Origin: Carnegiea gigantea
Lineage: Eukaryota > Streptophyta > Magnoliopsida > Caryophyllales > Cactaceae
NCBI GenBank assembly: GCA_029747015.1
Contig: JAKOGI010000053.1
Location: 349,001 to 413,000, forward strand
Direction of reading: 5' to 3'
Length of the DNA: 64,000 bases
Positions 22,201 to 33,835 of this stretch are shown here, in pieces. How positions within the stretch are numbered: position 1 is the first letter of the stretch; every line of letters begins with the position of its first letter. The notes beneath the pieces were generated by a model. It made no database searches. It saw nothing but the letters and a program-made list of their open reading frames with translations, and had not been told where the DNA came from. The position numbers were made by a program, and so were the translations under genes.

Positions 22201-23460
22201 GTTTCATTTTATAGACAAGCAAGTTGTTTCCCCCAATTCTTTCCTATCTAAAGTATTTCCCTTTTCTCCTAAAATTGAAATGGAGAATGGTTGGAGTTGT
22301 CCTGACCTTTCTAATTCTGATTAGATTTCTACTGAGGATCCTGACCAAGATTATATCAAGGTGGAGTTTGCTGCTCCTATGCCACATAGCATACCTAAGA
22401 TTAAGGCATATTCTTTTAATGAATCTTCCATGAGTGATTATTACAGGTTTGCCCAAGTAGTTCTTTCTTTACCTCCTATAGATGGAGTCGATCTGAATTT
22501 TAATCTTGGGATTGAACATGATCATAGTCGTCCGTCTGATGGACCTGCTATCGATTTATCTTATATGCTCATAATACACTATGGCGTCATTTGATGATAA
22601 AGAAGGACTTCCAACCTGAGTATCTAAGGTGATACCTTCAGTTGAAAATTTTCAATTTTATAGTTTGCGACAAAAATGATGCCCACATTTTCATTGATCC
22701 CAAACCGGAATAGAAGAAAGGTCAAGCTCTAGATCTTGAACAAGCGCTTCTTGGGAGGCAACCTAAGTATTTATTTTACTTTTTTCCCCTTTATATGTAC
22801 CCTTTTATTGTATTTTGTGTTATTTTTAATTTGGACTTTCGAACCTTCACTAGAAATTAATTATAAAAGAAAGAAGAAATAAGAGGTCTTTTAGAGCCTC
22901 CATGGACACCACCACGGTCCGTGAAGGCTCTAAAGAAAAAGGAAAAAGCAAAAAAAAAAGAAAAAGAGAGAGAGAGAAAAGCACAAAAGAGCCAAGACCA
23001 GAGCTGACCATGGACGGACCGTGGCCACCACCGTAGTGAGCCCCACGTCTGTAGTCAAGGGCTTTCAAGGCACTCTTTGAAACAATTCTTTTCATGTTCT
23101 TCCTCAAACTCGACACTCTCTCTCTCTCTAAACACTCAATTCTCTCTCTAAAACCTCAATAACTACTTCTCCTTAAACCTTCAATTTTTCACCAAAATTC
23201 ACCAAATTTCTTCCCTTTTTACTTCCTTTCTTCACGTTAACCCCATATCTTCCTTTATTTTTCACTTTCAAGCCTTCTTTCTCTCCCATTTTTTCCATCG
23301 CCATACCCACAACTTTCACAACTTCATTTTTCACTTTTATTCTTTCAAATTCCATTTTTCTTCCATTTTTCTTCACTATTTACTTCAATTTTCTCAAATT
23401 TTACATTTGCTAGCATTTTTCTTGTCATTTTCTTTTTTAAGTTTTCCCTATCTACATTAC
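22201..23460 (+). other. Athila spacer where RT and integrase are missing
   Basis: In autonomous Athila elements RT, RNase H and integrase, about 3 kb, lie here. Only about 540 bp separate the protease from ALLGRQP (near 22,742-22,765), a motif I recall as typical of the end of pol in this lineage. The open stretch at 22,361-22,594 shows no RT motif. After 22,765 comes non-coding sequence: a tract rich in A and G near 22,935-22,980, CCATGGAC-type short repeats near 22,900-23,030, and a long CT-rich tract at 23,115-23,460. Confidence 0.6.
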
Positions 23461-23466
23461 ACCATT

Positions 23467-24330
23467 ATGACACCATAGAAGAAGACAAGAACCGCAAAAG
23501 AAGTTGTGACTTGAAGTCAAGCCCCAAAACAAGCTCCCCGAGACTCCTGCACATCAATCACCACCATAAGAAGCCGAGGTAATATTCCACACCCCCTTGG
23601 TTTAACTAATCCTGAACACATTACTAGATATAATGCTTTGAGTAGTAAACTTGTGGTAGCTACTCAATATTATGATGAGGATGTGTTGAATCATTTGGGA
23701 TTGTTTGATGATATTCGTTGGTTGTTTGCATGCGGAAGGATGGGTTGATTTTTAGAAACTGGGGACCACACCTATCAGGACCTCACATTTGAGTTCTTAA
23801 GCACATTACATGCTGAGGTCACATGGATGTCAAGAGGGCTACCTTTCCTTTTATCTTAGGAGGGAGTTTTACGAGCTTAATTTGAGTGTCCTAAATAGTA
23901 TATTTGGTTTTTCACCGAGCATGGACCTCCCATACCGACATGTCCCTAAGGAATTTAATCCAAATGCTTTTTGGCATGAACGTTCTGAAGATTATCGGTA
24001 TGACACTAGCAATTCCAAAGGCACGGTTATTAGAAACCCCTGTATTCGTGTGGCCCAATGGTTATTAGCTTATGGCTTGTTTGCCGGGGAGGATAGCATC
24101 AATGTGCCTCGTGTGTTTGAATTATATTCTTTGTACAGCATGCTTGAAGGTGACTAGATTGACCCCCGGATCATTCTTGGTCAATAAGTTGTATAGTGTA
24201 GCCACTAGTTCTACACATAGGATTGTCATCGGGGGCCTTATTACCCCCATTACTAGGTTGGTTGGATTTGAACCGAACCCTGATGATAGAGTCGCAGGTT
24301 TGGAGCAGTTAAACTTAGACGTTTTTTAAC
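23467..24330 (+). pseudogene. ATHILA ORF-1-like domain remnant
   Basis: The frame begins around MTP at 23,467 and carries LGLTNPEHITRYNALSSKLVVATQYYDED, a GLFDDIRWLF stretch, then TYQDLTFEFLSTL near 23,770-23,810 and REFYELNLSVLNSIFGFS near 23,855-23,910. This run of motifs is typical of the family described as ATHILA ORF-1 / plant transposon protein, whose function is unknown. At least two frame changes break it. A Pro-rich tail follows near 24,475-24,540. It lies in the downstream position where Athila elements carry their extra ORF. Confidence 0.75.
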
Positions 24331-26449
24331 AAATTAAATTTTGTAGAGTTGATGGTAGGTGCATTTGTTGGATTTATCCTGGGAACTTACTTATCCCTCT
24401 CCCAAATGTCGATAGCACCTCTCTCTTGAATCGGGCCAATATCTGCTTTTTATCCGGTGATAAAGAGTTGGTGCGACCTGCCCCACCTCATCCACCTCCT
24501 CGACCTAGGCTTCAAGTTCCTCCCAACCCTCCTCGTCTCATGACTATCCTGACCTACATTCTATCCTTCGGTCCATTCAACAGGAGCAAGCTTCTCTACG
24601 AGCTTATATAGAATCTGAGCATGCCTCACTTCAGAGTTTTGTTCAGAAGCACTATAATGAGCTCGATAGGATGATTGCCTCCCAGAACCAATATTTTCAA
24701 GACTTTAGGGCCTGCTTAGAGATTTGGCGAGACTGGCACATTTCTCAACCCCACCCTTCTTCTTCTCCTCCACCCTTTCCTCCTCCTTTCTAGAGTCTTA
24801 TTCTTGTATTGAGGACAATGCAGTGTCCAAGCATGGGGGAGTTGTTTTAGTTTTTTATGGTCGTATGTATGTTTATTGTGGATGTGTAAAAATTTGTGTT
24901 TTTAGGTTGATCATGTAGTTTTCTAGGTTTCTTTGTTCGTTTTAGTTTTATTTTGACACCTTTTAGTTTTTAGTTGCAAAAAACAAAAAAGCCAAAACTA
25001 AGAAAGAAAAACACAAAAAACCCAAAAACAAAAGAAAAGCCTATAAATCCTTCGATGATAAATCTTTAAACTAAGTGGCTTTCTTTTGCCTATTTTGACC
25101 TTTTTTGTTAGGCCCGTTTGTGAATAAATATTTATTTCAGCGTTTTCGAACTATGCTTTGTGTTTTGACCTTTACATTAGATATGAGGTGCTTGCTTAAT
25201 GATTTTTGGCAAGAATATTTGGCATATAAAATTCCAAGAGCCAGATGAGCCTTGTCCTATGAGATTTTGAGCCTAAATAGACTAATTCATCAACTTAGTC
25301 TCATATTTCTTTTAAAGTGCGACTCTTCCTAAATTTCAGGTCTCTAGGACTTGCGTTGACTCTTGTTCAAGACCACATTTAGCATGCATATTTAAGCAAC
25401 ATGATTGAGGCATTCTTTGACTTTATGAGCTACATTGACCAGATAGCCACCCTTATGTAAATTATCTATCCCTCGCTACCCCTTTGAGCCTTTATCATGT
25501 TTATTGAAGAGAACCTATGTTATAATCTTTGGCCAAACACATATGTCATACCCTTTTAGCAAAGACTATAGAGTCTTCATAGTTGATTAAGAGTAGTTTG
25601 TGGATAATAATCTTTTATAGATATTTTAGTTGGATATGATAAGGGATTCATACTTTATTTTTCCCTTCAAATTCAATTGGGTTATGTTTTGTGAGTTGCA
25701 AGAAAAGTGTTGAAAAGTTTCCTTTGCCATTATCCTCCTCAAAAGAAGAAGAAAAAGAAAAAAAAAGAAATGATGCACACCAAAGGTGTGTAACAAAAAA
25801 AATGTGTATATGTTGAAATAACGGGGACAAAAAAAGAAAATAATGCAATAAGAGGATTTGGCATTGGTTTTATATTATTAGGCACTTTTTCTTATAACAT
25901 TACTTAGGGATGTTGTTGATAGTTTAAGGAGTATTTTTTATTTGGGAGATGATAGTTTATGCGTTTAGTATTTGGCTTACCATTTGCCCTATTACAATCC
26001 TGAAAAATCCTCATGATTGCCTTACGTGTTTTGCGTTATAGTAGTGGTGAATTAGAGAGTCTTATCAAGCTTATGGTTGATTTTGTTCTATGGAATGAGA
26101 TTTGAGATAACCACATTTTATTTTAAACACATGAGTGATTAGTGCCTCATCCCTAAAGTGAGGTTCTATTGGTTTTTCTAGACTCTGCATATTGTAATAT
26201 GCCAATATGATTGTTCAAGTTGATTTAAGTAACTGATTTAATATTTTGATGTGATGGTTCATAAGCCTTTTTCGAAAATTACCTTCTCCTATCTGTTTGT
26301 AAAATTTTTCATTACTTTTGGGCTAAACTTCTCGGGTTAATTTGGTTATTGATGCTGTTACTGATGTCCTCTTGTAGAGGTTATTCCTATCTTTAGGCTC
26401 AGTTTCATGATTGCTTGGGGACAAGCAATTGTTTAAGCATGGGAAAATT
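24331..26449 (+). other. Athila 3' non-coding region with a doubled polypurine-like motif
   Basis: There is no coding motif beyond the end of the ORF-1-like region. Near 24,805-24,842 is GAGGACAATGCAGTGTCCAA followed by GCATGGGGGAG, and near 26,415-26,450 is GGGGACAAGCAATTGTTTAA followed by GCATGGGAAAATT. Both resemble the GAGGACAATG...AAGTTTGGGGG block found before the 3' LTR of Athila elements; only the second abuts the LTR. A tract made of A-rich words lies at 24,980-25,040. Confidence 0.5.
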
Positions 26450-27676
26450 TGAAAAGTTCTTAAAGTGTACACTATTCTGAGATCATTTTGTGTCATTTTT
26501 AGGGAGAAATATATCCTTTATGTTATAATTTATACTCCTTTTACGATTTTACGCTCGGGTATGGTTCTTTTCAGTGTTTTGCAGGTTTTTGGACCATTTC
26601 ACCCTCAAGTTGACCATAATTGACTGTAACTTGATTCCCCACGAACGCCCCCAAGTCATCATGCCCGTGGACCTAAGAAAGAACAGAAGATCATTGAGAC
26701 AAAGCCCTCTATGGACTATCTGTGGTGAATGCCATAGTCCACGATGAGGCCATAACTGCTAGTCTCTTCGTTTTCCTTCATCATGTGAATGAGGTTGATC
26801 GTGTTCCTCAATAAAATAAAGCCATTTGCCCAACAGAGAGAGGCAACACAGCAAAGAAAGAGAACTCTTCTCTCTACTTGTCCACTCCTTTTCCATTTTG
26901 TCTAAGTTTAGTTTAGATTTTTAGTAGTTTTAAGCTTGCTGTTTTGGAGCCCTATCAAAGTTGGAAACCCTTGAAGGATCTCCAATTGCGCTAAGTTTTC
27001 TTCTCTCAAAACTCTATTTAGTTTTGTTGATTTAAATTATGTGTGAGTAGTTTGCTCAATCTAGGGATTGTTAGCCAAGTATTGATATTAGAATCTTTCA
27101 ACTTTATTTAGTTGTTCTTGTTCTTGATTCGGATTGGTTGAATTCTATCTTGTGTGTGAAGTTATTGTAAGTGGATTTTGGTCAAATTCATTCGCTCATT
27201 CTGAATAGTTAAGTGAAGGACTGAAAGGTGAAATTTGATATTTGATTGACGAGATAGGACTTGATTAAGCAATACGTGAAAGAGATTCGCTTATGAAGAG
27301 GACCCCTTTAGTGATCAAAGATCTATAACTTAGGCTAAACAAGGACATTTGAAAGAATGACCTGTTAGTTTAGGCAATTCAGTTTGTTTCAAAAGAAGAT
27401 TGAATTCTAAATGTGATTGCACCCCTTTCAATTCCCCATAATAGATCAAGCACATGATTTATTGCATTGATCTACATTTTTACAAGGTGAAACAAATCCG
27501 TAGATGTTTTAATTAATTGAATTCTCTAATTAGATTATAGTGTCATTCAAACCTCTTAATTGAAATTTCTTACTTAGCACTTTTAAAGGACAAAAACTCA
27601 ATAGATTACAATTCGTGTTCGTGGGAACGATATCTTTACTAAACTACAACACCCACGCACTTGCAGGCACTGACCA
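26450..27676 (+). repeat. Athila-like 3' LTR
   Basis: 1227-bp partner of the 5' LTR. The motif AAGCATGGGAAAATT directly before it is a decayed form of the AAGTTTGGGGG-type polypurine tract of this lineage. Its end at GACCA abuts the resumed Copia B gag. Confidence 0.88.
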
Positions 27677-28250
27677 CTCTCTAAGAGGGAGCATGTAAGG
27701 CACATGTCAAATATGATTAGTGAATTGGCTTAAATGGGCTATGAATTGACCAATGAGCAACAAGTTCATGCCATGATCCGTTCCTTACCTAGTGACTGGG
27801 GTCATATTAAGATGGTCTTGTCTTAAACTAAGTATATTGTTACTTTTGAGGACATTAGACGATGACTTAAGCTACAGGAAGAGCAGCAAGAAGCCACTCA
27901 AATAGTAGGTGCAGAAGTGCACATGTCAACTTTTAATTCAAGGAATGGTTTTAAAAAGAAGCTGAAGGACCAAGGGAACTAAGTTGGCAAGGCTTAATCA
28001 AATGAGGAAGCTGAACATGACCAAGTCAAAGAGAAATGTGCAAGGAAGAAGGATTTAATGTAAGCTAAGTGCTTTAACTACGATCAGATGGGTCACTACA
28101 CTCATGATTGTACTGTGCCCAAGAAGGTACTTAGCAATATCTACTAGTGACTTTTGTGTTGCGAATTGTATTCTTCTTTCTGAAACTAATCCTATGCGAA
28201 CTATAGGTTTAGGAATCCGAACCAAAAATCTAGAGACCATGAAGCTTTAC
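27677..28250 (+). pseudogene. Copia B gag, right part with zinc knuckle
   Basis: This resumes the gag interrupted by the Gypsy element. It reads REHVRHMSNMISELA, then ELTNEQQVHAMIRSLPSDW, then QEEQQEATQ, all conserved in the Copia gag (UBN2-like) domain. Near 28,068-28,112 CFNYDQMGHYTHDC is a CCHC knuckle with its second Cys changed to Tyr. In-frame stops occur several times. With 18,807-18,883 it shows that the Gypsy insertion split one gag domain. Confidence 0.85.
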
Positions 28251-28539
28251 TAACGTTCCAATGGGTTCTTACTTGATGACACATGTAGAGGCAACAGAAG
28301 GTAGCTGTTAGAGGAATCAGAACATACAAGCTAGTCCTACAAAGCGACCAATACGCTATCATTTGTGAAATCATACTTGTGCCAAATATTCGTTGGAATA
28401 ATGCTGCTATGTTGGTTTTATTTGACTATGTTCATGGCATTGAAGCCTAATTATTCTTTTTAAGCACACCTTTAGTTTTGGTTCTGCTTTATTAAAAATG
28501 GTTTACTTGCAATGGATTGGATATTTGTTTCATGAATCC

Positions 28540-31220
28540 AAGTGATTGTTTTTCCGTATTCACACAATTATAATGACGTGAAATGTTTATTTGTTATACT
28601 ACCCTAGGCCATATAGGTGAAAAGCACATATATGCAAAAGCCAGCAAAATAAGATTTGTTAGCGAATATAAGTGGACTGACCCACTTGTGAACATAGTCT
28701 GGCAGGAAAAACAATAAAAAAACCATTTAATTTTTAAAGTTTACTAAGAATCATATTTCCTTTGTTGTTAATTTATTTGGACATTTATGGTCCAATGAAA
28801 CTGATAATAAGGTGTAGAGCTTCTAAATTTCATCACTTTTCACTTGATTTAATCTTGTTTATTTGACCTCAGATGAGTCTTATTTCCATTGTTGTTAATT
28901 TATTTGGACATTTATGGTCCAATGAAAGTGATAATAAGGTGTAGAGCTTCTAAATTTCATCGCTCTTCACTTGATTTGATCTTGTTTATTCGACCTCAAA
29001 TGAGTCTGAAGCGATAAGTTCGGTTAGAAAACATGTGACCTTGGTTGAAAATCAAATAAACCTAAGAGATTAAGGCATCAAAGACCAAATTGTTACCAAA
29101 CATTTATTGGCATTATTTTGTTGGATATTGTGATGAAAAATGGATAGTTCATTAGCTAATATCCTAAAAGCCTGTAACAAAAATGTTGTTGTGGAGAAAC
29201 AAAACAAAATGCTCCCTATTATGGTAGGATCAACAATTGCACAAAATTTGTGAATCTCTTTTCAAGGAGATCTTTTTTGTTGCAATCTATGATCTTAACC
29301 TTATGCTTGTAAAGTAGGTTGCTATTACTCTATATGAGTTATGGATTAGAGCCCAATCTGAGAGCCTTTCGACCTCAGGGGTATATAGCCCATGAACACA
29401 ACCCTTCCTATGGACATGGCAAAGGGGGAAGGAAGAGCGTCTTTATAGGACACTCTAACCTTGAATTTTTTTTTAACTCATTAGGCTACAAGGTAGTGGG
29501 AGTGCTACTAAAATTTAACAATATTTATCACATTCTAAAGAATGGGTTTCTAAAGAAGGCTGAGATAGGCTAAGACTTATCTCTATTAGTTCTCCAAACT
29601 GAATCGGATCCCTTCATTTGAGTCGGAGGAATTTTGAATATTTTCAAGGCCCGCCTTCATCATCAAGAGCGAATGAAAGTGATCTTATTCTTATACCAAG
29701 TGGAAGCAAATTCTATTCTTGTTCCACGTAGGAGCAAAATAATTGCTCTTGGCCTCAGTGGAAGTAAAATCAATCCAAAGAGGAACAATTTGAGATTATA
29801 TGAATATATGCTAAGACATAGCTATCAGAAAGCATTCCTCCATAACACGCTACAAAATGCAAATGAGCAAAGATGTCCTAACCAACCCTTCTAAGGACAA
29901 GTGGATTAATGTAATGGAAATAAAATGGAGTAAATGAAGGTGAAGAATTGGCTGGCCTTTTCGACACAAAATTATTTGAGAACATAACGATTCTTAAATT
30001 GTATGGTTAATGGCATAGTTGACATTAGGCTCAACTTATTGCAAAAGGGCGCACACAATAGGATAAGTCAACTACAAAGAGTCTTTTCCCTCTTATTGTG
30101 TGCTTCATTCTAATTACACCTTTCTCTAACTATTATTGATGGCTTGGTCCTAAAGGCACATCATATGGGTGAGCATATACGAATCTCAAAAGAGATTAAG
30201 TGATGTTCCACTGAAAAGATCACAAACATGGGGTTAGAGGACATTTGAGGTCAATTGTGACCTTAAAGTCTCTTCAATAAGCTAGCTATGGTTGTTTTTC
30301 ATAGTGTGGTTATCTCTAGGGGCTACACTATGATTGATACCAAAATATCCAAAAGCAATTTTGTAGTCAAGTTATTAAAGTCTCTAATAGCTAGAAATGG
30401 TGTAAAGTTACTAAGTAAGGCAAAAGGCCTTGGCATCATCTAACTTTAAGATGATAGGTAAAGTAGTGTATGCTCTTGAAATAAAGTTTTTGAAAGAATA
30501 TTCAAATAGGTTATTCTTTTTCCTAAACTAAATGACATCAAAAGGGCTTCAAATAAATCTAATTTGCACAACCATGACCTTATTAGTACTCACATCAACA
30601 AAGGTAAGGTCCTATAGCAAAATGTGTCCACGCTCTATTAGAAAAAGTAGTGATAAGCAGAACTTGCTTTGTTAGGTGTGGTTAGAAGTCTAATGCATGA
30701 TGTGGTGTATATTAGACATGTTATCTTTATATAGATATCAACTGGACCTGAGACTAGCATAGTAGCAGTCGATTAAGTCATAAGGAATATGAAAGGAACC
30801 TCCGCCAATCATGCGTTTTTGGCACATAGCCAATAATTGCATCAAAAGAGTGCAATGGTCTCGACTGTGGTAGGTTTAGATGAGAAATGAACCTCCGAAT
30901 ACTTCTTCTAACTTAGCAATAGTACTAAAGTGGTAAGAACCAGTCATATATTGCCTGGTTATGGGAAGAGTTTATGGCTTTATCCTTAAAAAACGTAAGA
31001 GTCTGTTTGGTTAAAGAGGTACTTGGATTATTTGGTTGGTAGACCAAATAGTACTATTCAATAATGGTTTACTGGGACAAGTTGTGATCACATGTACCAA
31101 AAGCCTTGAGTATTGTTATAAGACCAAACACATGGATATAAGGTTCAATTTTATCAATGACATGGTGAGACACAAAGAGAGTGAACGTAAGGTACTTTCC
31201 TATGAAGGAAATGGTTATTG
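28540..31220 (+). pseudogene. Copia B integrase / RT / RNase H remnant
   Basis: Heavily decayed Copia pol. Near 28,600 a GHIGEKHIYA stretch matches the pre-integrase LGHIG...R. Near 28,765 DIYGPMK resembles the integrase DV(C/Y)GPM box. Near 29,325-29,460 YELWIRAQ and GGRKSVFIGHS match the integrase C-terminus. Near 30,725-30,800 RYQLDPETSIVAVD and IRNMKGT match the region after RT. Near 31,120-31,185 KTKHMDIRFNFINDMV matches the RNase H end (KHI.IRYHFIR). The RT catalytic box was not found. Frames change repeatedly. Confidence 0.7.
28754..29007 (+). repeat. Tandem duplication, 2 x 127 bp
   Basis: Two adjacent copies (28,754-28,880 and 28,881-29,007) are nearly identical, with scattered substitutions. 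They lie in the integrase remnant of Copia B, so the duplication arose in or after that element and adds a second copy of the GPMK-like box. Confidence 0.93.
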
Positions 31221-32401
31221 AGTCATTGAGCTAGCCTTGGTAAGGGAGTGTGCTTGTTGAGCCCGTAAAAGCTTAGCAGTCTTCGTAGACGACAACTATG
31301 CTCTGGCGTATTGTTTAACAATTGTTTTCCTGTCGTCCACAAGTGATTGTCTAATATTGTGAAATTCAAATGGGTTTTTTTGCATACAGTTATTATTAAA
31401 ATGTTTGATTGTGCATTCTTATTCATGGATGCTTGGTGTGTGTTCTTGAATGTGAAAAGTATGTTGGGTAGACTTGAGGTTGGCCCTCTCACACGGGTAA
31501 CCGCCTCCATTGATTAGTATATCGACGGGAGATGAGATAAGATTGTAAGTAAAACTATCACAAGGATAATTATGAGAACCCATTAAATTAAAATTATGGA
31601 TGTCGTTCTGATAATGACAGAAGGTCATAACAACATATGGGTAAAAATGAATTTTTACCTAGTCTACCTCGAAGAGGCTAGATGGGATTTCACGTTAATG
31701 AGTAGATTTGCGAACTTAGTTTGGACAATATGGTGTCTAAATATCATCTGTACGATATTTTGGTTAAAGAACCAAAAGACATACGTTCAATGGCCAAGGA
31801 GATAATGTTGTAGCATATGTTTCATACCATGTGTGCAAGAGACAACCAATCGAGTTAATATAAGTTAGATCTACACTTATGTTTGTGTGAGAACACATAA
31901 GGTTATGGCCTTATATTTGTGCCCTCAGGACTCCAATCAATGAGTTAAGACTCGATTCAATGATCGTTATCTTAGTGTGTTGCCAAAGGATCATGAATGA
32001 TTTGGTCTGGCGGGACATGTCTAAAAAAACAAGTTGGATTTGGCTGAGAGGCTCATGAGAAGAGGAAGGTCATTCACAAAATCTCATTATTTTTTATTTA
32101 CCGGTACACCAGTTAGGACATGTGGGTCATAATTGTAAATATGAGATATGATGGTTTTTTAAGATCAAAGTGAGACATCTTAATGAGATTGAAATGACCT
32201 AGGGTACTCGCATACTTCCAAGTACTCATGCGCGATTGTCAATGAGAGGCTATATATTCCTAACAGATGTATAGCATATATCTCTCACAAGTGTGCTGGT
32301 CACATGACCTATTTGTCCAGTATGAAGATTCTGCAGAAATAAAAGAAAACTAAATTTTTCTTAAGGTGGAAATAAGCACTCCCTTCTGTGTGAGTGGGAG
32401 A
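31221..32401 (+). other. Copia B 3' region before the LTR
   Basis: About 1.2 kb lies between the RNase H remnant and the 3' LTR with no recognisable domain; most plant Copia elements have a much shorter interval. It ends in the polypurine-like GTGAGTGGGAGA. Short open frames here have no family resemblance. Confidence 0.5.
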
Positions 32402-32730
32402 TGTTGAATTTAGGGCATGAGACACCCATAATGGGTGCCAGCCTAATCCACATTACAAGTTGATGGTTTAACCACCTTAGCTCCTTGATTGGTCCATCTA
32501 ATATAAAAAGGATACTACTCTAAGAGGAAAGATCCATCAGAAACATTGACGGTTCTCTAAAGAGAGTTTTCTGCACAAAACCTTAGGGCTCTTAGGCTGT
32601 GTGATCATCAAGGTTCTCCGGATAGTGAGTTCCTTCATCGACCAGTAATTCAAAGCCAATGTTTGATCATCTTCAGCTACAGGATTGAGGTATATTTATC
32701 TGCGCTTAATTTAATATATTAATTCCTTCA
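32402..32730 (+). repeat. Copia B 3' LTR
   Basis: 329-bp LTR beginning TGTTGAATTT and ending TTCCTTCA, followed at once by the TCTTC target duplication. A purine-rich tract, GTGAGTGGGAGA, ends at its first base. An ATATAAAAAGG promoter-like motif lies near 32,500-32,510. Confidence 0.92.
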
Positions 32731-32735
32731 TCTTC

Positions 32736-33235
32736 ATTAGATAATTTACGAGGTAGTTTTCTTTATTTTTTGTATTTTTCAAAAGGTCTAAATAAGATAT
32801 CACAAACTATACATTACTTTGTGGAGCAACATACTAGGTATGCCAAGGTAATTTAGGGGGATGCTCATGCAAGTGCAGCCGCAATCTTGGTCGATGAATG
32901 ATGAATTTTTGTAGTTCACTGATGAATTTTTTTAAAAATTAATGAAGTTTTGTACAATTTGATGAATTTTTAGACTAATGAATTGTAATCATACTCTGAT
33001 GAATACTTGCATTACTAATGATTTATACAACAGTATTGAAGAACTTATGTGCTTATTTATAATTTTATGATGGCAGCACCTTTTCCCATGGGTTCACTTA
33101 GCTCTTCACTTAAACTGTCAATACTGATGAATTTTAATACAAGTATGATGAATAGTTTAACTTAAATAGATACTAGTTTTTCTTAAACAAAATATTAATG
33201 TAGATAAGTACTTATTTTCATGTAAAAAGTTAAAA
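32736..33235. other. AT-rich gene-free stretch with GATGAATTTTT words
   Basis: The word GATGAATTTTT and close variants recur at least six times between 32,895 and 33,150 without a fixed period, which looks like a decayed low-complexity array. No coding motif was seen. Confidence 0.45.
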
Positions 33236-33239
33236 CTAC

Positions 33240-33835
33240 AAAAGAGGTAGGGGATGACCAAGGAAGAGTTTGAACAAGGTGATTAAACAGGACTTGAAAG
33301 TTTCAAGTCTGATGAAGGACATGGCTCAGGATACGAGAATGTGGCGAAATAGGATTAAGGTCTCGGAGCATAGGCAGATAGTTTCATAGCTGTCCTTGGG
33401 GTCGTAGGGTAGGTTTTATTGTTGTGTGATACAAGATATTTTTTTCCATTTTTCGTTTGTCGTGTTTGAATGCAGATAGTATTTTCATATGGAAAGAGAT
33501 GTTATTAAACTTCATTTGTTTGTTAAGGTATAGTACTTTACTATGCGGTGCTGCTTATGTTTTTCATCGTTACTGTCGCCTACTTTGTTAATATTTATTT
33601 CTTAATTCATTTCCTGCTGCTTATCTTTAGTTCCTTTTTCAAAATATTTTTACAAAACCTTTTTTTATCGATCTCTTGAAATTAGCCTCTCTACAGGCAG
33701 CGATGCCAATAGAAGTAATGTTGCTTGCATTTGGATCTCTCATATCCTACGGAAATGAGATTCACACTAGGAGGTGGTGTTGTTTTTGTTTTTGTTGTCA
33801 ATATTCATCATGTTCTGCAAATAGTCATCATTGTT
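33240..33835 (+). mobile_element. RTE-type LINE, 3' fragment 1
   Basis: The plus strand reads PRKSLNKVIKQDLKVSSLMKD and then DTRMWRNRIKV, closely matching the C-terminal end of the RTE-type reverse transcriptase at 36,328-36,738. After its stop the 3' tail also matches that copy: GAGGTATAGTAC-like, CTGCTGCTTAT, AGCCTCTCTAC, then a GTTTTTGTTTTTGTTG tail. The 5' part is missing, as usual for RTE copies. Confidence 0.82.

Larger units (their letters stand above)
18884..27676 (+). mobile_element. Athila-like Gypsy retrotransposon lacking RT and integrase
   Basis: An 8793-bp Ty3/Gypsy element lies inside the gag of Copia B. Its LTRs (1245 and 1227 bp) start TGATAAG/TGAAAAG and end GATCA/GACCA. 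The interior begins with an Athila-type leader (GCATCGTTGTCAGGGA), then gag, aspartic protease, a short spacer and an ATHILA ORF-1-like domain. No RT, RNase H or integrase motif was found between them. The flanks ATCTT and CTCTC are a poor match, but an original ATCTC with one change in each copy would leave the Copia gag frame continuous across the site. It is a decayed, non-autonomous derivative. Confidence 0.85.
15471..32730 (+). mobile_element. Copia LTR retrotransposon B, swollen by nested insertions
   Basis: This element spans 17,260 bp because others inserted into it. Its 338-bp left LTR and 329-bp right LTR are clearly homologous, start TGTTG and end TTCCTTCA. The five bases TCTTC directly outside both ends (15,466-15,470 and 32,731-32,735) are identical. 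A TATCAGAGC primer site follows the left LTR and a GTGAGTGGGAGA tract precedes the right LTR. Without the Gypsy insertion (18,884-27,676) and the MITE (16,792-17,444), about 7.8 kb would remain, long for Copia because of a leader of about 2.3 kb. Gag, integrase, RT and RNase H remnants lie in Copia order, all broken. Confidence 0.92.
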
